Source of the DNA: Clostridium prolinivorans
GTDB lineage: Bacteria > Bacillota > Clostridia > Clostridiales > Clostridiaceae
DNA length: 64,000 bases
Direction: 5' to 3'
Assembly (NCBI RefSeq): GCF_004011155.1
Contig: NZ_RJWG01000004.1
Coordinates: 176,153-240,152 of the forward strand
Below the pieces are notes generated by a model. It was not told the origin of the DNA. It searched no databases and saw nothing but the letters and a program-made list of their open reading frames with translations. A program made the position numbers and the translations under genes. Shown here piece after piece: positions 1-10,010 of this stretch. How positions within the stretch are numbered: position 1 is the stretch's first letter; the number at the start of each line of letters is the position of its first letter.

Positions 1-478
1 TAATATTAAATAAAAATATGGTAGATATAGAATAAGCTACATCCATATCATCTGCTTCTATAATTGGAGATATAGCAGCTATAGCAGAGCCCCCGCATAT
101 AGCTGTTCCTACACCTATAAGAGTTTTTAAATTTCCTTCAACTTTAAGAATTTTTCCAAATAGAAAAGCTGCAATAAATGCTGTAGAAATTGTAAATACT
201 GTTACAGTTAATGATTCTATTCCAGTAGTTTTAACTTGATTAAAACTAAGACCTGCTCCTAAAACTATTATAGCCCATTGTAGTATTTTTTTAGAAGTAA
301 AGTTTATACCTAAATCTAAACATTTAGGCTTATTTATTGTATTGTTTATTAATATACCTATTATTATACCAAACACCGGCCCACCAATTATAGGTACTAA
401 TTTGCCAAGTTCTGTAGCTATTAATGCAATTATAAATGATGCTATAATCCCTGGAAATAAATTTTTTATTTTTTTCAT
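1..478 (-). CDS. YeiH-family (UPF0324) membrane exporter, C-terminus cut by window edge
   Basis: Reading leftward from an ATG at 478, the 159 visible codons give a very hydrophobic protein beginning MKKIKNLFPGII. It contains the glycine-rich stretch CGGSAIAAISPII followed by DDMDVAYSISTIFLFN, which are typical of the YeiH/UPF0324 family (putative sulfate or related anion exporter of the inner membrane). A good ribosome binding site (AAGGGAG, about 488-494) lies upstream. The gene sits downstream of, and in line with, a LysR regulator; the same pairing (yeiE with yeiH) is known in enterobacteria, so control by that regulator is likely. The substrate is not experimentally settled for the family. 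The C-terminal half lies outside the window. Confidence 0.85.
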   Translation of the reverse strand, partial: MKKIKNLFPGIIASFIIALIATELGKLVPIIGGPVFGIIIGILINNTINKPKCLDLGINFTSKKILQWAIIVLGAGLSFNQVKTTGIESLTVTVFTISTAFIAAFLFGKILKVEGNLKTLIGVGTAICGGSAIAAISPIIEADDMDVAYSISTIFLFNI

Positions 479-594
479 TACTGCCATCTCCCTTAAACTA
501 TAATTTAAAATTTACTTAGTTTTTCATAATTATTTTAAAGTGGCAGCTTTAAAAAGTAAAATATTATTATTTTATAATATACATAAGTATTAAG

Positions 595-1485
595 TTATAT
601 ATAGTCTACATTTTCTTTAGCAAACTGTATAAAAGTATTAATTAAATTAGTTATATATTTGTCCTTATGATGAATTAAGTATAAACTCCTTTTTATTTTT
701 AAACCTTCTACTTCAATCACTGCTAATTTTTTATAATTTATCTCATCTTTTATACATCTTTTTGATATACATGAAATTCCTAAACCAGCTTCAACAGCTT
801 TTTTTATAGCTTCAGTATGTCCAAGTTCCATAAAAATGCTATAATCAACAAATTCTTTTTCTAACGCATTTATAAAAACTTCTCTAGTACCGCTGCCTTT
901 CTCCCTCATTATTATTTTTTCTTTAGCTATATCACTTTTTAATATTTTTTCAGCTTTAACCCAAGGATGCTCTGTGCCTGTAATAAATACTAACTCATCA
1001 TCGTAAAATTCTTCTACTGTTATTTCTTCAGAATGTACTGGACCTTCTACAAATGCTATATCCAATTGATTTTCTTCTATAAGTTTTGCAATATTTTCTG
1101 TATTTTCAATAATAATAGATATATCTATATTAGTATATACTTTTGAAAATTTTCCTATTATATTAGGCAGTATATATATACCAATTGTAGTACTTGCTCC
1201 TATTTTTAATTTTCCACGCTGTAATCCGTTCATTTCTTTAATAACTTTTATAGCTTCATCATAAATATTTAATATTCTTTTTGTATAATTTAAAAAAATT
1301 TTACCTTCATGAGTTAAATATAATTTTTTACCCATTCTATCAAATAATTTTACTCCCAAATCTTTTTCCAAATCATTTATTGCCTGACTTATAGAAGGCT
1401 GGCTTACATATAATTTTTCCGATACCTTAGTCATATTTAGTTCTTTGCTGACTTCATAAAAAATTCTTAATTTTCTTTCATTCAT
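595..1485 (-). CDS. LysR-family transcriptional regulator (CysL/YeiE-like)
   Basis: This 296-residue protein has the standard LysR layout: an N-terminal winged helix-turn-helix (about residues 1-60, with KVSEKLYVSQPSISQAI and LFDRMGKK) and a C-terminal periplasmic-binding-like effector domain (about 90-290). The sequence around RGKLKIGASTTIGIYILP resembles the CysL/YeiE/CbbR subgroup. The exporter gene of the YeiH family follows 116 bases downstream on the same strand, so that gene is the probable target. The ribosome binding site is weak. No operator could be defined. The effector is unknown. Confidence 0.88.
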   Translation of the reverse strand: MNERKLRIFYEVSKELNMTKVSEKLYVSQPSISQAINDLEKDLGVKLFDRMGKKLYLTHEGKIFLNYTKRILNIYDEAIKVIKEMNGLQRGKLKIGASTTIGIYILPNIIGKFSKVYTNIDISIIIENTENIAKLIEENQLDIAFVEGPVHSEEITVEEFYDDELVFITGTEHPWVKAEKILKSDIAKEKIIMREKGSGTREVFINALEKEFVDYSIFMELGHTEAIKKAVEAGLGISCISKRCIKDEINYKKLAVIEVEGLKIKRSLYLIHHKDKYITNLINTFIQFAKENVDYI

Positions 1486-1528
1486 AAATTATCAGCCTTT
1501 CTTGTTTTTGCAAAAATTATTCATTATT

Positions 1529-1855
1529 TTAATCAAATATCATATTATAATATCTATCTATTTTTTCCCTTAAATTCTGAATACTTATATATCTTGCTTC
1601 TCTTATTATTTCTTTTCCTTCAATAAAAATAAGAATAGCAGGTATAGTAAATATTTCATATGATGCTGATATTTCTAATGACTTTTCTACATCTATTTGT
1701 ACACTTTTAATCTTCGGAAATTCTTCTAAAATTTCCTTAACTTTTGGTTTCATAGCAGTACATACATTGCAATTATTGCTTCCAAAGTATAATAGAACTA
1801 TTTTATTATTATTTATTAATTCTTCAATATCACTCTTTGAATTTACAAAATTCAT
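1529..1855 (-). CDS. Thioredoxin-family protein (CNVC active site)
   Basis: This is a 108-residue cytoplasmic protein of normal thioredoxin length with the redox motif C29-N-V-C32 in the context YFGSNNCNVC. A cis-proline segment (FTIPAILIF) and the terminal helix of the thioredoxin fold are also visible. The CxxC dipeptide differs from classical thioredoxin (CGPC), so it belongs with the small thioredoxin-like proteins common in clostridia, whose partners are mostly unknown. A GGAG ribosome binding site lies just upstream (about 1867-1872). It is transcribed divergently from the metal exporter fetAB and only 43 bases upstream of the LysR gene, with which it may be co-transcribed. Confidence 0.85.
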   Translation of the reverse strand: MNFVNSKSDIEELINNNKIVLLYFGSNNCNVCTAMKPKVKEILEEFPKIKSVQIDVEKSLEISASYEIFTIPAILIFIEGKEIIREARYISIQNLREKIDRYYNMIFD

Positions 1856-1937
1856 AATATATCAACTCCAATAATTTTTTATTTATATTTATTATAATAC
1901 AACTTTTTTAAAATTTATTTATATAAATAGTAATAAA

Positions 1938-1946
1938 TGTTATAAT
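1938..1946 (+). promoter_or_regulatory. Candidate extended -10 promoter for fetAB
   Basis: TGTTATAAT is a perfect -10 hexamer (1941-1946) with the TGn extension. The hexamer 17 bases upstream, TTTATA, is a poor -35, which extended -10 promoters can tolerate. It lies about 100 bases ahead of fetA in the divergent spacer. AT-rich spacers produce such matches by chance, so confidence is low. Confidence 0.35.
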
Positions 1947-2053
1947 TAACAAGAAATATAGATTAAACTTTAAAAATTTACTTAATAAATTGCTAATATG
2001 TATAATAAAAATTTGATTTTTTAAAAAATATAAATAGGGATGAGGTGTATATT

Positions 2054-2710
2054 TTGTCAATACTTGAGTTCCAAAATGTATTTTTTGATAATGATGGAAA
2101 AACTATTTTGAAAGATATATCTTTAACTATAAATCAAGGAGATTTTATTTCAATTGTTGGTCCTTCTGGAAGCGGGAAAAGTACTTTTCTTAAACTTTGC
2201 AGTCATTTAATAAGTCCTTCAAGTGGTAATATTATATATCACGATAAAAATTTCATGGAGTATAACCCTACAGAACTAAGAAAAAGTATATCCTATTGTT
2301 TTCAAAGTCCTTATCTTTTTGGAGATACAGTAATGGATAATATTATTTTCCCATTTACTCTAAGAAATGCAAAATTCAATAAAGAAAGAGTTAATCAATT
2401 ATTTTCCAGTTTTAAAATGAACACAGATTTTTTAACTAAAGAAGTTAAAAATCTCTCTGGAGGAGAAAAGCAAAGGATAGCACTAATTAGAAGTTTGATA
2501 TTTAAACCTGAAATACTTCTTTTGGATGAAATAACTTCAGCTCTTGATATTGATAATACACTAATTGTAGAAGATGTTATAAATTCACTAAATAAAGAAG
2601 GTACTACTATTTTATGGGTAACACATAATTTTGAGCAAAGCAGAAAATATGCAAATAAAATTTTAACAATAGATTCTGGAATAATTAAATCACTGGAGGT
2701 ATTAAGATGA
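2054..2710 (+). CDS. fetA: FetA-type ABC transporter ATP-binding subunit (metal/iron efflux)
   Basis: This ABC ATPase shows Walker A (GPSGSGKST), the signature LSGGEKQR and Walker B with D-loop (LLLDEITSALD). It pairs with the membrane subunit FetB, encoded immediately downstream with an ATGA overlap, so the two form the small FetAB exporter linked in E. coli to iron homeostasis and peroxide resistance. I place the start at TTG 2054, because GAGGTG at 2042-2047 sits six bases ahead of it; an upstream GTG at 2045 would be inside that binding site. The first residues are then MSILEFQNVFF. Regulation was not seen beyond the candidate promoter at 1938. Confidence 0.88.
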   Translation: MSILEFQNVFFDNDGKTILKDISLTINQGDFISIVGPSGSGKSTFLKLCSHLISPSSGNIIYHDKNFMEYNPTELRKSISYCFQSPYLFGDTVMDNIIFPFTLRNAKFNKERVNQLFSSFKMNTDFLTKEVKNLSGGEKQRIALIRSLIFKPEILLLDEITSALDIDNTLIVEDVINSLNKEGTTILWVTHNFEQSRKYANKILTIDSGIIKSLEVLR

Positions 2711-3477
2711 GTGGATCAAATACAATAAATATAACGTCATTGCTTATGTCTTCTTCTCTCGTAATTATAACTCTTTTCTTTTCTTATTGGCAAAAGCTCA
2801 AACTTGAAAAAGAAATTATTGTAAGTGTTGTACGTGCTGTACTTCAACTTGTTGCTGTTGGGTATATTTTAGAATATGTTTTTGGATTTAAAAGTCCTAT
2901 TTTTACAACATTTTTATTATTTTTTATGACATTTAACGCTGCATATAATGCTGCAAAAAGAGGTAAAGCAATTAAAAGAGCCCTTTTAATATCTTTTTTA
3001 TCTATATCAGCAGGAACTGTAGTTACTTTGGCAATACTTATTTTATCAAAAACAATAAAATATGAACCATATCAAATAATACCTGTAAGCGGAATGATTA
3101 TAAGTAATGCAATGGTTGCATTAGGTTTATGCTATAAACAAATAACATCTGATTTTAAAAATAAAAGAGAAGAAGTTGAAACAAAGCTTTCATTAGGCGC
3201 AGATATACTTCCTTCATCTATAGATATTATACGTGATTCAATAAAAACAGGTATGCTGCCAACTATAGATTCTGCAAAAACATTAGGAATAGTATCTCTT
3301 CCTGGTATGATGACAGGGTTAATACTTGCAGGAACATCCCCTGTTGAAGCAATAAAATATCAAATAATGGTTACATTTATGCTGCTTTCAACAACTTCTA
3401 TAGCTTCATTTATTGCTTGCTACCTATCTTATAAAAGTTTTTTTAACAATAGAAAGCAGTTAATTTTTATAAAATAA
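2707..3477 (+). CDS. fetB: FetB-type ABC transporter permease (iron export family)
   Basis: The protein has 256 residues with about seven hydrophobic segments and the family-specific stretches EYVFGFKSP, ALGLCYKQ and SLPGMMTGLILAGTSPVEA, which identify the FetB/YbbM family. It is the membrane subunit for the ATPase encoded just upstream; start and stop codons overlap (ATGA), which indicates translational coupling. GGAGG precedes the ATG. A perfect inverted repeat at 3542-3576 ends the transcript. The exported ion is inferred from E. coli FetAB and has not been shown here. Confidence 0.9.
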   Translation: MSGSNTINITSLLMSSSLVIITLFFSYWQKLKLEKEIIVSVVRAVLQLVAVGYILEYVFGFKSPIFTTFLLFFMTFNAAYNAAKRGKAIKRALLISFLSISAGTVVTLAILILSKTIKYEPYQIIPVSGMIISNAMVALGLCYKQITSDFKNKREEVETKLSLGADILPSSIDIIRDSIKTGMLPTIDSAKTLGIVSLPGMMTGLILAGTSPVEAIKYQIMVTFMLLSTTSIASFIACYLSYKSFFNNRKQLIFIK

Positions 3478-3541
3478 ATTTTTATTTTTAATAGTATGTA
3501 ATTCATAAGTACTTAAAATATTTAAAAGTATATACTAAAAT

Positions 3542-3576
3542 ACTATAAAATGAGCACTTAGTGCTCATTTTATAGT
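3542..3576. terminator. Bidirectional terminator between fetB and the GH1 gene
   Basis: A perfect 16-bp inverted repeat (ACTATAAAATGAGCAC at 3542-3557, its complement at 3561-3576, loop TTA) lies between convergent genes and can serve both strands. Confidence 0.85.
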
Positions 3577-3626
3577 TAATATAATTACAAAAGAATAGGC
3601 AGTGTCAAAAGCATTTTGTCAAATTT

Positions 3627-5048
<1,422 letters not shown>

Positions 5049-5229
5049 TTATCCCCTTTCCTTAAATGATGTTTTATAAATAAATATATTTATAACAAAT
5101 TTTAAAATTATAGTTAATGATTTTTCACTAGTTGTTTTATTTAAATAATTATTAATTTTCATACTAATTATACTTAATTATATTTTAATCTACTTATATT
5201 TTCATGTCTAGGATATTAGGACAATAAAT

Positions 5230-5262
5230 ATGGCTTAAGTAATCAAATGGCTCAGTAATCAA
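5230..5262. repeat. Imperfect tandem duplication, 17 and 16 bases
   Basis: ATGGCTTAAGTAATCAA (5230-5246) is followed directly by ATGGCTCAGTAATCAA (5247-5262). It lies in the spacer upstream of the GH1 gene and next to a gene remnant, so it may be replication slippage in decaying sequence. No function is evident. Confidence 0.6.
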
Positions 5263-5282
5263 TTAGAAGCTGAATAATTATT

Positions 5283-5393
5283 TTATTCACGTCCTCTTTT
5301 TTGTGCTTTAATTAAAGCATCTTTAGTTTTTTCAGTAATTACTTTTTTATTATTAGTTAATGTACCATCCACATCCATAATAATTACTTTTAT
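5283..5393 (-). pseudogene. Remnant of a Cof-type HAD phosphatase (N-terminal 37 codons)
   Basis: The reading frame encodes IKVIIMDVDGTLTNNKKVIT followed by a short helix ending at a stop at 5283. This is the first motif (DxDGT) and first helix of a Cof/YbiV-type HAD sugar phosphatase, whose normal length is about 260-290 residues. The expected start methionine before IKVII is not present as ATG (the codon at that place is ATA), and everything after the first helix is missing. Sequence upstream in the same frame runs through a terminator and is not coding. I read it as a deletion remnant of a gene that once stood between the sugar-acid operon and the GH1 gene. Confidence 0.7.
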
Positions 5394-5448
5394 ATAGTAA
5401 ACTTTAACCAGCAAGATATCGATATCGCCCAAGCCAGTGCACAAAAAT

Positions 5449-5481
5449 AGCCGTACTTTTATTAACCACAAAAGTACGGCT
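5449..5481. terminator. Terminator of the PTS/dehydratase operon
   Basis: AGCCGTACTTTT (5449-5460) pairs perfectly with 5470-5481 across a 9-base loop. On the minus strand it is followed by a T-run just after the dehydratase gene; a T-run also exists on the plus side. Confidence 0.85.
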
Positions 5482-5496
5482 TTATTTTTTATTAAA

Positions 5497-7134
5497 TTAT
5501 ACTTTTAAAATAGCTCCTTCTAGTGCAGAACCTGCTTCCTTTGAATAACGCTTCAGCACTCCTCTTCCACATTCTTTTATAATTGGATTCCACTTTGCTT
5601 TTCTTAATTCTAATTCTTCTTTAGAAACCTTAAGCTCTATTGTACCTTTTTTTAAATCTATTTTTATTGTATCTCCATTTTCAATTAAAGCGATAGGTCC
5701 TCCTTCTACGGCTTCTGGACATATATATCCAACACTTAATCCACCACTGGCACCTGAAAAACGTCCATCAGTAATAATTGCTGTGTTTGGTATTTTCTTA
5801 AGTATTTCAGTTACACGATGTAACTCTCTCATTCCAGGTCCTCCTTTAGGCCCTTCATACCTTACAACAACAATATGACCTGATTTTATTCTGCCTTCTT
5901 TATAAGCTTTATGACATTCTTCTTCGCTATTAAACACAATACTTATTCCCGTAAACTCTCTTTGATTTTCAGGAACAGCTGAAGTCTTAACAAGGGCTCC
6001 TTTAGGTGCTAAATTTCCATAAAGAATTTGTATACCATCTGCTTCTTGTATTGGATTATCAAAGGCTCTAATTACATTTCTGTCTCCTTCTTTTGCTTCA
6101 CTTATAATTTCACCTATAGTTTTTCCGTCAACTGTAATAGTATCTAAATTTAATAAAGATTTTAATTCACGCATTACTGAAGGTACTCCTCCAGCTCTGT
6201 GAAGATCAACTACTGTTTGATTACCATTGGGAACTATAGCACAAAGGAGCGGAGTTTTTGAACTAACTTTTGCAAATTCATCCCACGACAATTCTATTCC
6301 AAGTTCTGCTGCTAATGCTGGTAGATGTAATAATGCATTTAGAGAACCACCTAATGCAGTTAATAATACTATTGCATTATAAATTGCCTCTTTTGTTATA
6401 ATTTTTCTTGGCGTAATCCCTTCTTTTATAAGTCTCATAATCTCATTACCTGAATTTCTTGCAGCAAATCTTCTAAAACTTGTATTAGATGGTATTAAAC
6501 TACTTCCAGATAGCATCATACCTAATGCCTCTGCTAAAGCATTCATTGTATTTGCAGTACCTAAAAATGGACATATTCCTGGTCCTGAATAATATTTTAA
6601 TGTTCCCTCTATTAATTCACGTTCTGTTATTTCTCCACTTAAAAATTTTGAACGTAATTTTTTAGAATCTGAAGGAGCAATTTCTGGGACAGATGGTCCA
6701 GATGTTACTATAATAGTTGGAATATTTATAAGTGCTGCTGCCTGAAGCATTGCTGGTGTTATTTTATCACAAGCAGTTAACATAACCATACCATCAAATA
6801 TACCTTCTCCAACTACCATTGCCTCAACTGAATCTGCAATTATTTCTCTATGCGGCAGGCAATATCTCATGCCTAAGTGTCCTTGAGCAATACCATCACA
6901 CATAGCAATAGTATTAAACTCTATAGGTTCTCCTCCAGCTTCACGTACACCTTTTTTAACTTCTTCAGCTAGTTGTCTTAATGGCTCGTGTCCAGGGCAA
7001 ACCTCGTTCCAGCTGTTACATACAGCTATCAAAGGTTTGTTATCTAGAGCATCTAAGGATACTCCTGCTGAAGCAAGATGGGCTTTTGATATTGCCCTTT
7101 GGAATGGCTCTAATTTATCAATTGCTCGCTTCAT
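5497..7134 (-). CDS. IlvD/Edd-family dehydratase, probably acting on a (phospho)sugar acid
   Basis: With 545 residues from ATG 7134 (RBS GGAGG 11 bases ahead), this is a complete member of the Fe-S dihydroxyacid/6-phosphogluconate dehydratase family. The cluster cysteines are visible in AVCNSWNEVCPGH (N-terminal), MLTACDKITPAM and PGICPFLGTANTMN, and the C-terminal DGRFSGASGG motif is intact. Family members make dihydroxyacids in isoleucine/valine synthesis (IlvD) or dehydrate sugar acids (Edd, xylonate/arabinonate dehydratases). Here the operon also holds a PTS and a KDPG aldolase and no branched-chain genes, so a sugar-acid role is much more likely. If the PTS delivers 6-phosphogluconate, the product would be KDPG, the substrate of the neighbouring aldolase. 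It is the last gene before the terminator. Confidence 0.82.
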   Translation of the reverse strand: MKRAIDKLEPFQRAISKAHLASAGVSLDALDNKPLIAVCNSWNEVCPGHEPLRQLAEEVKKGVREAGGEPIEFNTIAMCDGIAQGHLGMRYCLPHREIIADSVEAMVVGEGIFDGMVMLTACDKITPAMLQAAALINIPTIIVTSGPSVPEIAPSDSKKLRSKFLSGEITERELIEGTLKYYSGPGICPFLGTANTMNALAEALGMMLSGSSLIPSNTSFRRFAARNSGNEIMRLIKEGITPRKIITKEAIYNAIVLLTALGGSLNALLHLPALAAELGIELSWDEFAKVSSKTPLLCAIVPNGNQTVVDLHRAGGVPSVMRELKSLLNLDTITVDGKTIGEIISEAKEGDRNVIRAFDNPIQEADGIQILYGNLAPKGALVKTSAVPENQREFTGISIVFNSEEECHKAYKEGRIKSGHIVVVRYEGPKGGPGMRELHRVTEILKKIPNTAIITDGRFSGASGGLSVGYICPEAVEGGPIALIENGDTIKIDLKKGTIELKVSKEELELRKAKWNPIIKECGRGVLKRYSKEAGSALEGAILKV

Positions 7135-7166
7135 TATATACAATACCTCCAAATATCTAAAATACT

Positions 7167-8543
7167 TTAAAGTGTTTCTTTTTCTACCTGTACTCCATTA
7201 ACTTGTTTTTTCTTTATAACATCTATATAAACCCATATTGCTATAAATGATACAAGGAATATTGGTAAAGTTATGATTAAATTTCCTGTAAATACTTTAT
7301 ATACGATAAAACTTACTGTTAAACTTGTTGCTGCAAAAGATGAAATAAGTGCTCCTCCTGCAACCCCTAAATCTATACCTGTTGATTTAGCAAGTTCTGT
7401 TAATACTGGTGCTGTATTTGTGCCAGCAAGTAATATTGCTGCTGTACACGCTAAACCTATAATTATATTTTTTAATAAATTACCTTGAGTTAAAGCAACT
7501 ACTAAAGCAACCCTAAATGTAACAACTGCTAAGTCAGCAAATGGAAGAACTCTGTTCCCAGGTAAAATAGCTGCTAAAAGTATTGTTAATGGTATTACTA
7601 TTAAAGATGTAGTTATAACTTCTGGATTTCCTACTACAACTGCTGCATCTAATCCAATTAAGAACTTTCTTCCTTTAAACTTTTCTTTAGTATATTTTTT
7701 AGCTGCTTCAGATATAGGCATTAAACCTTCCATAAATAATGATGTCATCTTAGGTATAAGAACCATTACTGCTGATAAATTAACGGCTACATTAAGAACT
7801 TTAGTAATATCATATTTAGCTAAAATACCAATAACTCCTCCAAGAATAAGACCCATCATCATTGGTTCTCCAAATAGGCCTAAATATTTTTTAGCATCTT
7901 TAACGGTAAATTTAACCTTATTTATTCCTGGAATTTTATCTAAAAGCCAATTTAATGGTACTGCTATTACTAAAGATGAAAGTGCTGACATAGTTGGGAG
8001 AGATACTCCTGGTAATCCAAAATAATCACTTACAAGATTTTCTGACCAATCTGACATTTTAAATGTAATTACTGCCATTGTCATTGCTGCAGCTACACCA
8101 AGTATAACATTCTTTGTAACAAAATAAGTCATTATACCTACTATAGCCATATGGTGATAATTCCATATATCAACATCTAATGTGTTAGTTGCTTTAAGAA
8201 TAAGCATTACTATATTAGTAATAAGTATTACAAATATTAATATTGGAATTATAGGTGAGGACCAAGTAACTGCCGCTATTGCACCCCAGCCAATATCAAG
8301 TACATCTAGCTTTATTCCAAAATTTTTAACCATTGCTTGTGCAGCTGGCCCAAGATTTGATGAAAGTAAGTTTATTACAAGCTTAATACCTGCAAAACCT
8401 ATACCAACTAATAGACCTGATCTAAATGCTTTACCTGGTTTAACTCTAAATATAAGTCCTATAATTAATATAATAATAGGAAGCATTACTGTAGGACCAG
8501 CATCATTTAATAATACCTGGAAAAAATTATAAATTGCTTGCAT
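7167..8543 (-). CDS. PTS galactitol-class transporter, subunit IIC
   Basis: This 458-residue, strongly hydrophobic protein has about ten to twelve membrane segments and stretches typical of the GatC/SgcC family (GLFGEPMMMGLILGG, LDAAVVVGNPEV, LAGTNTAPVLTELA). It forms the sugar channel of a PTS permease with the separate IIB and IIA subunits encoded just upstream. A strong GGGGGAT ribosome binding site precedes its ATG. Substrates of this class include galactitol, but the operon lacks galactitol-phosphate dehydrogenase and tagatose genes and instead has a dehydratase and a KDPG aldolase. A sugar acid is therefore the best guess for what it carries. Confidence 0.85.
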   Translation of the reverse strand: MQAIYNFFQVLLNDAGPTVMLPIIILIIGLIFRVKPGKAFRSGLLVGIGFAGIKLVINLLSSNLGPAAQAMVKNFGIKLDVLDIGWGAIAAVTWSSPIIPILIFVILITNIVMLILKATNTLDVDIWNYHHMAIVGIMTYFVTKNVILGVAAAMTMAVITFKMSDWSENLVSDYFGLPGVSLPTMSALSSLVIAVPLNWLLDKIPGINKVKFTVKDAKKYLGLFGEPMMMGLILGGVIGILAKYDITKVLNVAVNLSAVMVLIPKMTSLFMEGLMPISEAAKKYTKEKFKGRKFLIGLDAAVVVGNPEVITTSLIVIPLTILLAAILPGNRVLPFADLAVVTFRVALVVALTQGNLLKNIIIGLACTAAILLAGTNTAPVLTELAKSTGIDLGVAGGALISSFAATSLTVSFIVYKVFTGNLIITLPIFLVSFIAIWVYIDVIKKKQVNGVQVEKETL

Positions 8544-8565
8544 GTTTATAAATCCCCCTATATTT

Positions 8566-8844
8566 TTATTTTAAAGCTTCTATTATTTTTTCTAAAGTTT
8601 CTTCTTCGCCTATGCCTGTTAATAATGATATTGCCCCTATTACTGGAACGTTTACTTCGCTACCAGTAAACTTTCCTGTTGTAACTAAAAGATCATAATC
8701 AGAAATCTTTGATGGTACTTCTAAAAGTTTGCATTGATTTATACTAATATTTATGCCATTATCTTCACAAGCCTCTTTAATTTTCATTGCTACTACTGTT
8801 GATGTTGCTATTCCATTTCCACATGCTACTAATACTCTTTTCAT
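8566..8844 (-). CDS. PTS galactitol-class transporter, subunit IIB
   Basis: The 92-residue cytoplasmic protein has the phosphocysteine loop at its start: C8 in VACGNGIATSTV, the pattern of GatB-type IIB domains. It would accept phosphate from the IIA subunit encoded just upstream and pass it to the substrate bound by IIC. The gene lies between them with short spacers (22 and 30 bases), consistent with one operon from the sigma-54 promoter at 10011-10026. Confidence 0.9.
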   Translation of the reverse strand: MKRVLVACGNGIATSTVVAMKIKEACEDNGINISINQCKLLEVPSKISDYDLLVTTGKFTGSEVNVPVIGAISLLTGIGEEETLEKIIEALK

Positions 8845-8874
8845 TTAAATTCCTCCTCAAATTTTTTAATATAT

Positions 8875-9345
8875 TTATTTATTAATTAAATATGGTTCTA
8901 ATTTATTTACTACTTCTTCAGTTGAATAAACTTCAGTAATTTCTTTTAAAACTTTTGGATTTTGAATAAGCTTAACTATTCTTTGAAGCATTTCAATATG
9001 TCCATGAGGTTCATTTAACGCCAGCATTATTATTATTCTTACATCTAAGGTTTTATCTGGTGCATCCATTGCTTTAAATCCTACTGGATTTTTAAGTATG
9101 CCTATAGCTAAAGCTGCTTTATTTACTAAAGTATGATCAGCATGAGGTATTGCTATCTTTATATCTATTGATGGAAGCCCTGTAGGATATTCTTTTTCTC
9201 TTTCCAAAATAGCTTGTATATATTCTTTTTTTACATAACCTTTTTCATATAACTTTGATGCTAAGAATTCTAAAGCTTCCATATTATTTGAAAACTCTAA
9301 ATCTTTAAATATTAAATCATTTAGAAAACTTATCTCTTTACTCAT
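8875..9345 (-). CDS. PTS galactitol-class transporter, subunit IIA (fructose/Ntr fold)
   Basis: This is a 156-residue PTS_EIIA type-2 domain with the phosphohistidine H68 in IAIPHADH. It takes phosphate from HPr and gives it to C8 of the IIB subunit. It follows the aldolase gene by 10 bases. A second domain of the same fold is fused to the C-terminus of the upstream LevR-type activator, which suggests that the activator and transporter exchange phosphate through related domains. Confidence 0.9.
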   Translation of the reverse strand: MSKEISFLNDLIFKDLEFSNNMEALEFLASKLYEKGYVKKEYIQAILEREKEYPTGLPSIDIKIAIPHADHTLVNKAALAIGILKNPVGFKAMDAPDKTLDVRIIIMLALNEPHGHIEMLQRIVKLIQNPKVLKEITEVYSTEEVVNKLEPYLINK

Positions 9346-9355
9346 TTTCCATCTC

Positions 9356-9976
9356 CTAGTTTATCTTTTTTTCAAAATCTTTTAATGATTTTAAGAGTCC
9401 TTCAATATTTTCATTTTCTATATCTTTTTTATTAAATAATCCTGAACCTATACCCAAAAAATCTGCTCCATTATTTAAAAACTCTTTTGCATTATCTGCT
9501 GTAACACCACCTACAGCCATTAATTGAAGATTTCCAAGAGGTGCTTTTATATCTTTAAAATATCTTGTCCCACAGCTTGTAGCAGGAAATACCTTAACTA
9601 TATCTGCCCCCTCTTGAAAAGATTTATATATTTCTGTTGGAGTCATGGCTCCTGGTACTGTTATTATTGAACTTTCCCTGCAAAGGTCTAAAATTTCTTT
9701 TGAAAGCATAACTGGTGAAAGTAAAAATTTTGCTCCTGCATTTATTGCAGTTTTAGCTTGCTCCATAGTTGTAACAGTTCCTGCACCTATAAGCATTGTA
9801 TCTTTAAATTCTCTTGAAAGTTTATCAATCATCTCTGCTGCACCTTGAGTATTCATTGTTATTTCAACAGATTTTATTGTACTTTGAGTTAATGCTTTCA
9901 TAACTGTTCTTACTTGGCTATAACTATATCCACGCAAAATAATAGTGACCTTAGGGAAGTTTTTAATATCTTTCAA
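9356..9976 (-). CDS. eda: KDPG/KHG aldolase (Entner-Doudoroff aldolase)
   Basis: The protein is 206 residues, the normal length for 2-dehydro-3-deoxy-phosphogluconate aldolase, a cytoplasmic TIM barrel that splits KDPG to pyruvate and glyceraldehyde 3-phosphate. The Schiff-base lysine is K128 in GADIVKVFPA and the catalytic glutamate E39 in SVEITM; GAGTV and TVPGAMTPTE are also conserved. I place the start at TTG 9976, because GGGGGTG (9983-9989) stands six bases ahead; a longer frame would begin inside the sigma-54 promoter. It is the first gene of the operon aldolase-IIA-IIB-IIC-dehydratase. It could also serve the glucuronate route (UxaC, UxuB, UxuA) encoded elsewhere in the window, which lacks its own aldolase. 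Confidence 0.9.
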   Translation of the reverse strand: MKDIKNFPKVTIILRGYSYSQVRTVMKALTQSTIKSVEITMNTQGAAEMIDKLSREFKDTMLIGAGTVTTMEQAKTAINAGAKFLLSPVMLSKEILDLCRESSIITVPGAMTPTEIYKSFQEGADIVKVFPATSCGTRYFKDIKAPLGNLQLMAVGGVTADNAKEFLNNGADFLGIGSGLFNKKDIENENIEGLLKSLKDFEKKIN

Positions 9977-10010
9977 AATTTTCACCCCCTTAATTTCACT
10001 ATTATATATA

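Noticed and set aside
481..546. CTGCCA (481-486) and TGGCAG (541-546) as a possible long hairpin or LysR site
   Set aside because: Six-base arms 54 bases apart without the T-N11-A pattern of LysR sites; likely chance.
557..574. Hairpin TAAAATA...TATTTTA behind the LysR gene
   Set aside because: Pure A/T stem of 7 bp; too weak for a terminator and expected by chance at this base composition.
7273..8532. Long plus-strand reading frames opposite the PTS IIC gene (7273-7488 and 8182-8532)
   Set aside because: They have no ribosome binding site and low-complexity residues, and lie entirely opposite a clearly conserved membrane protein.
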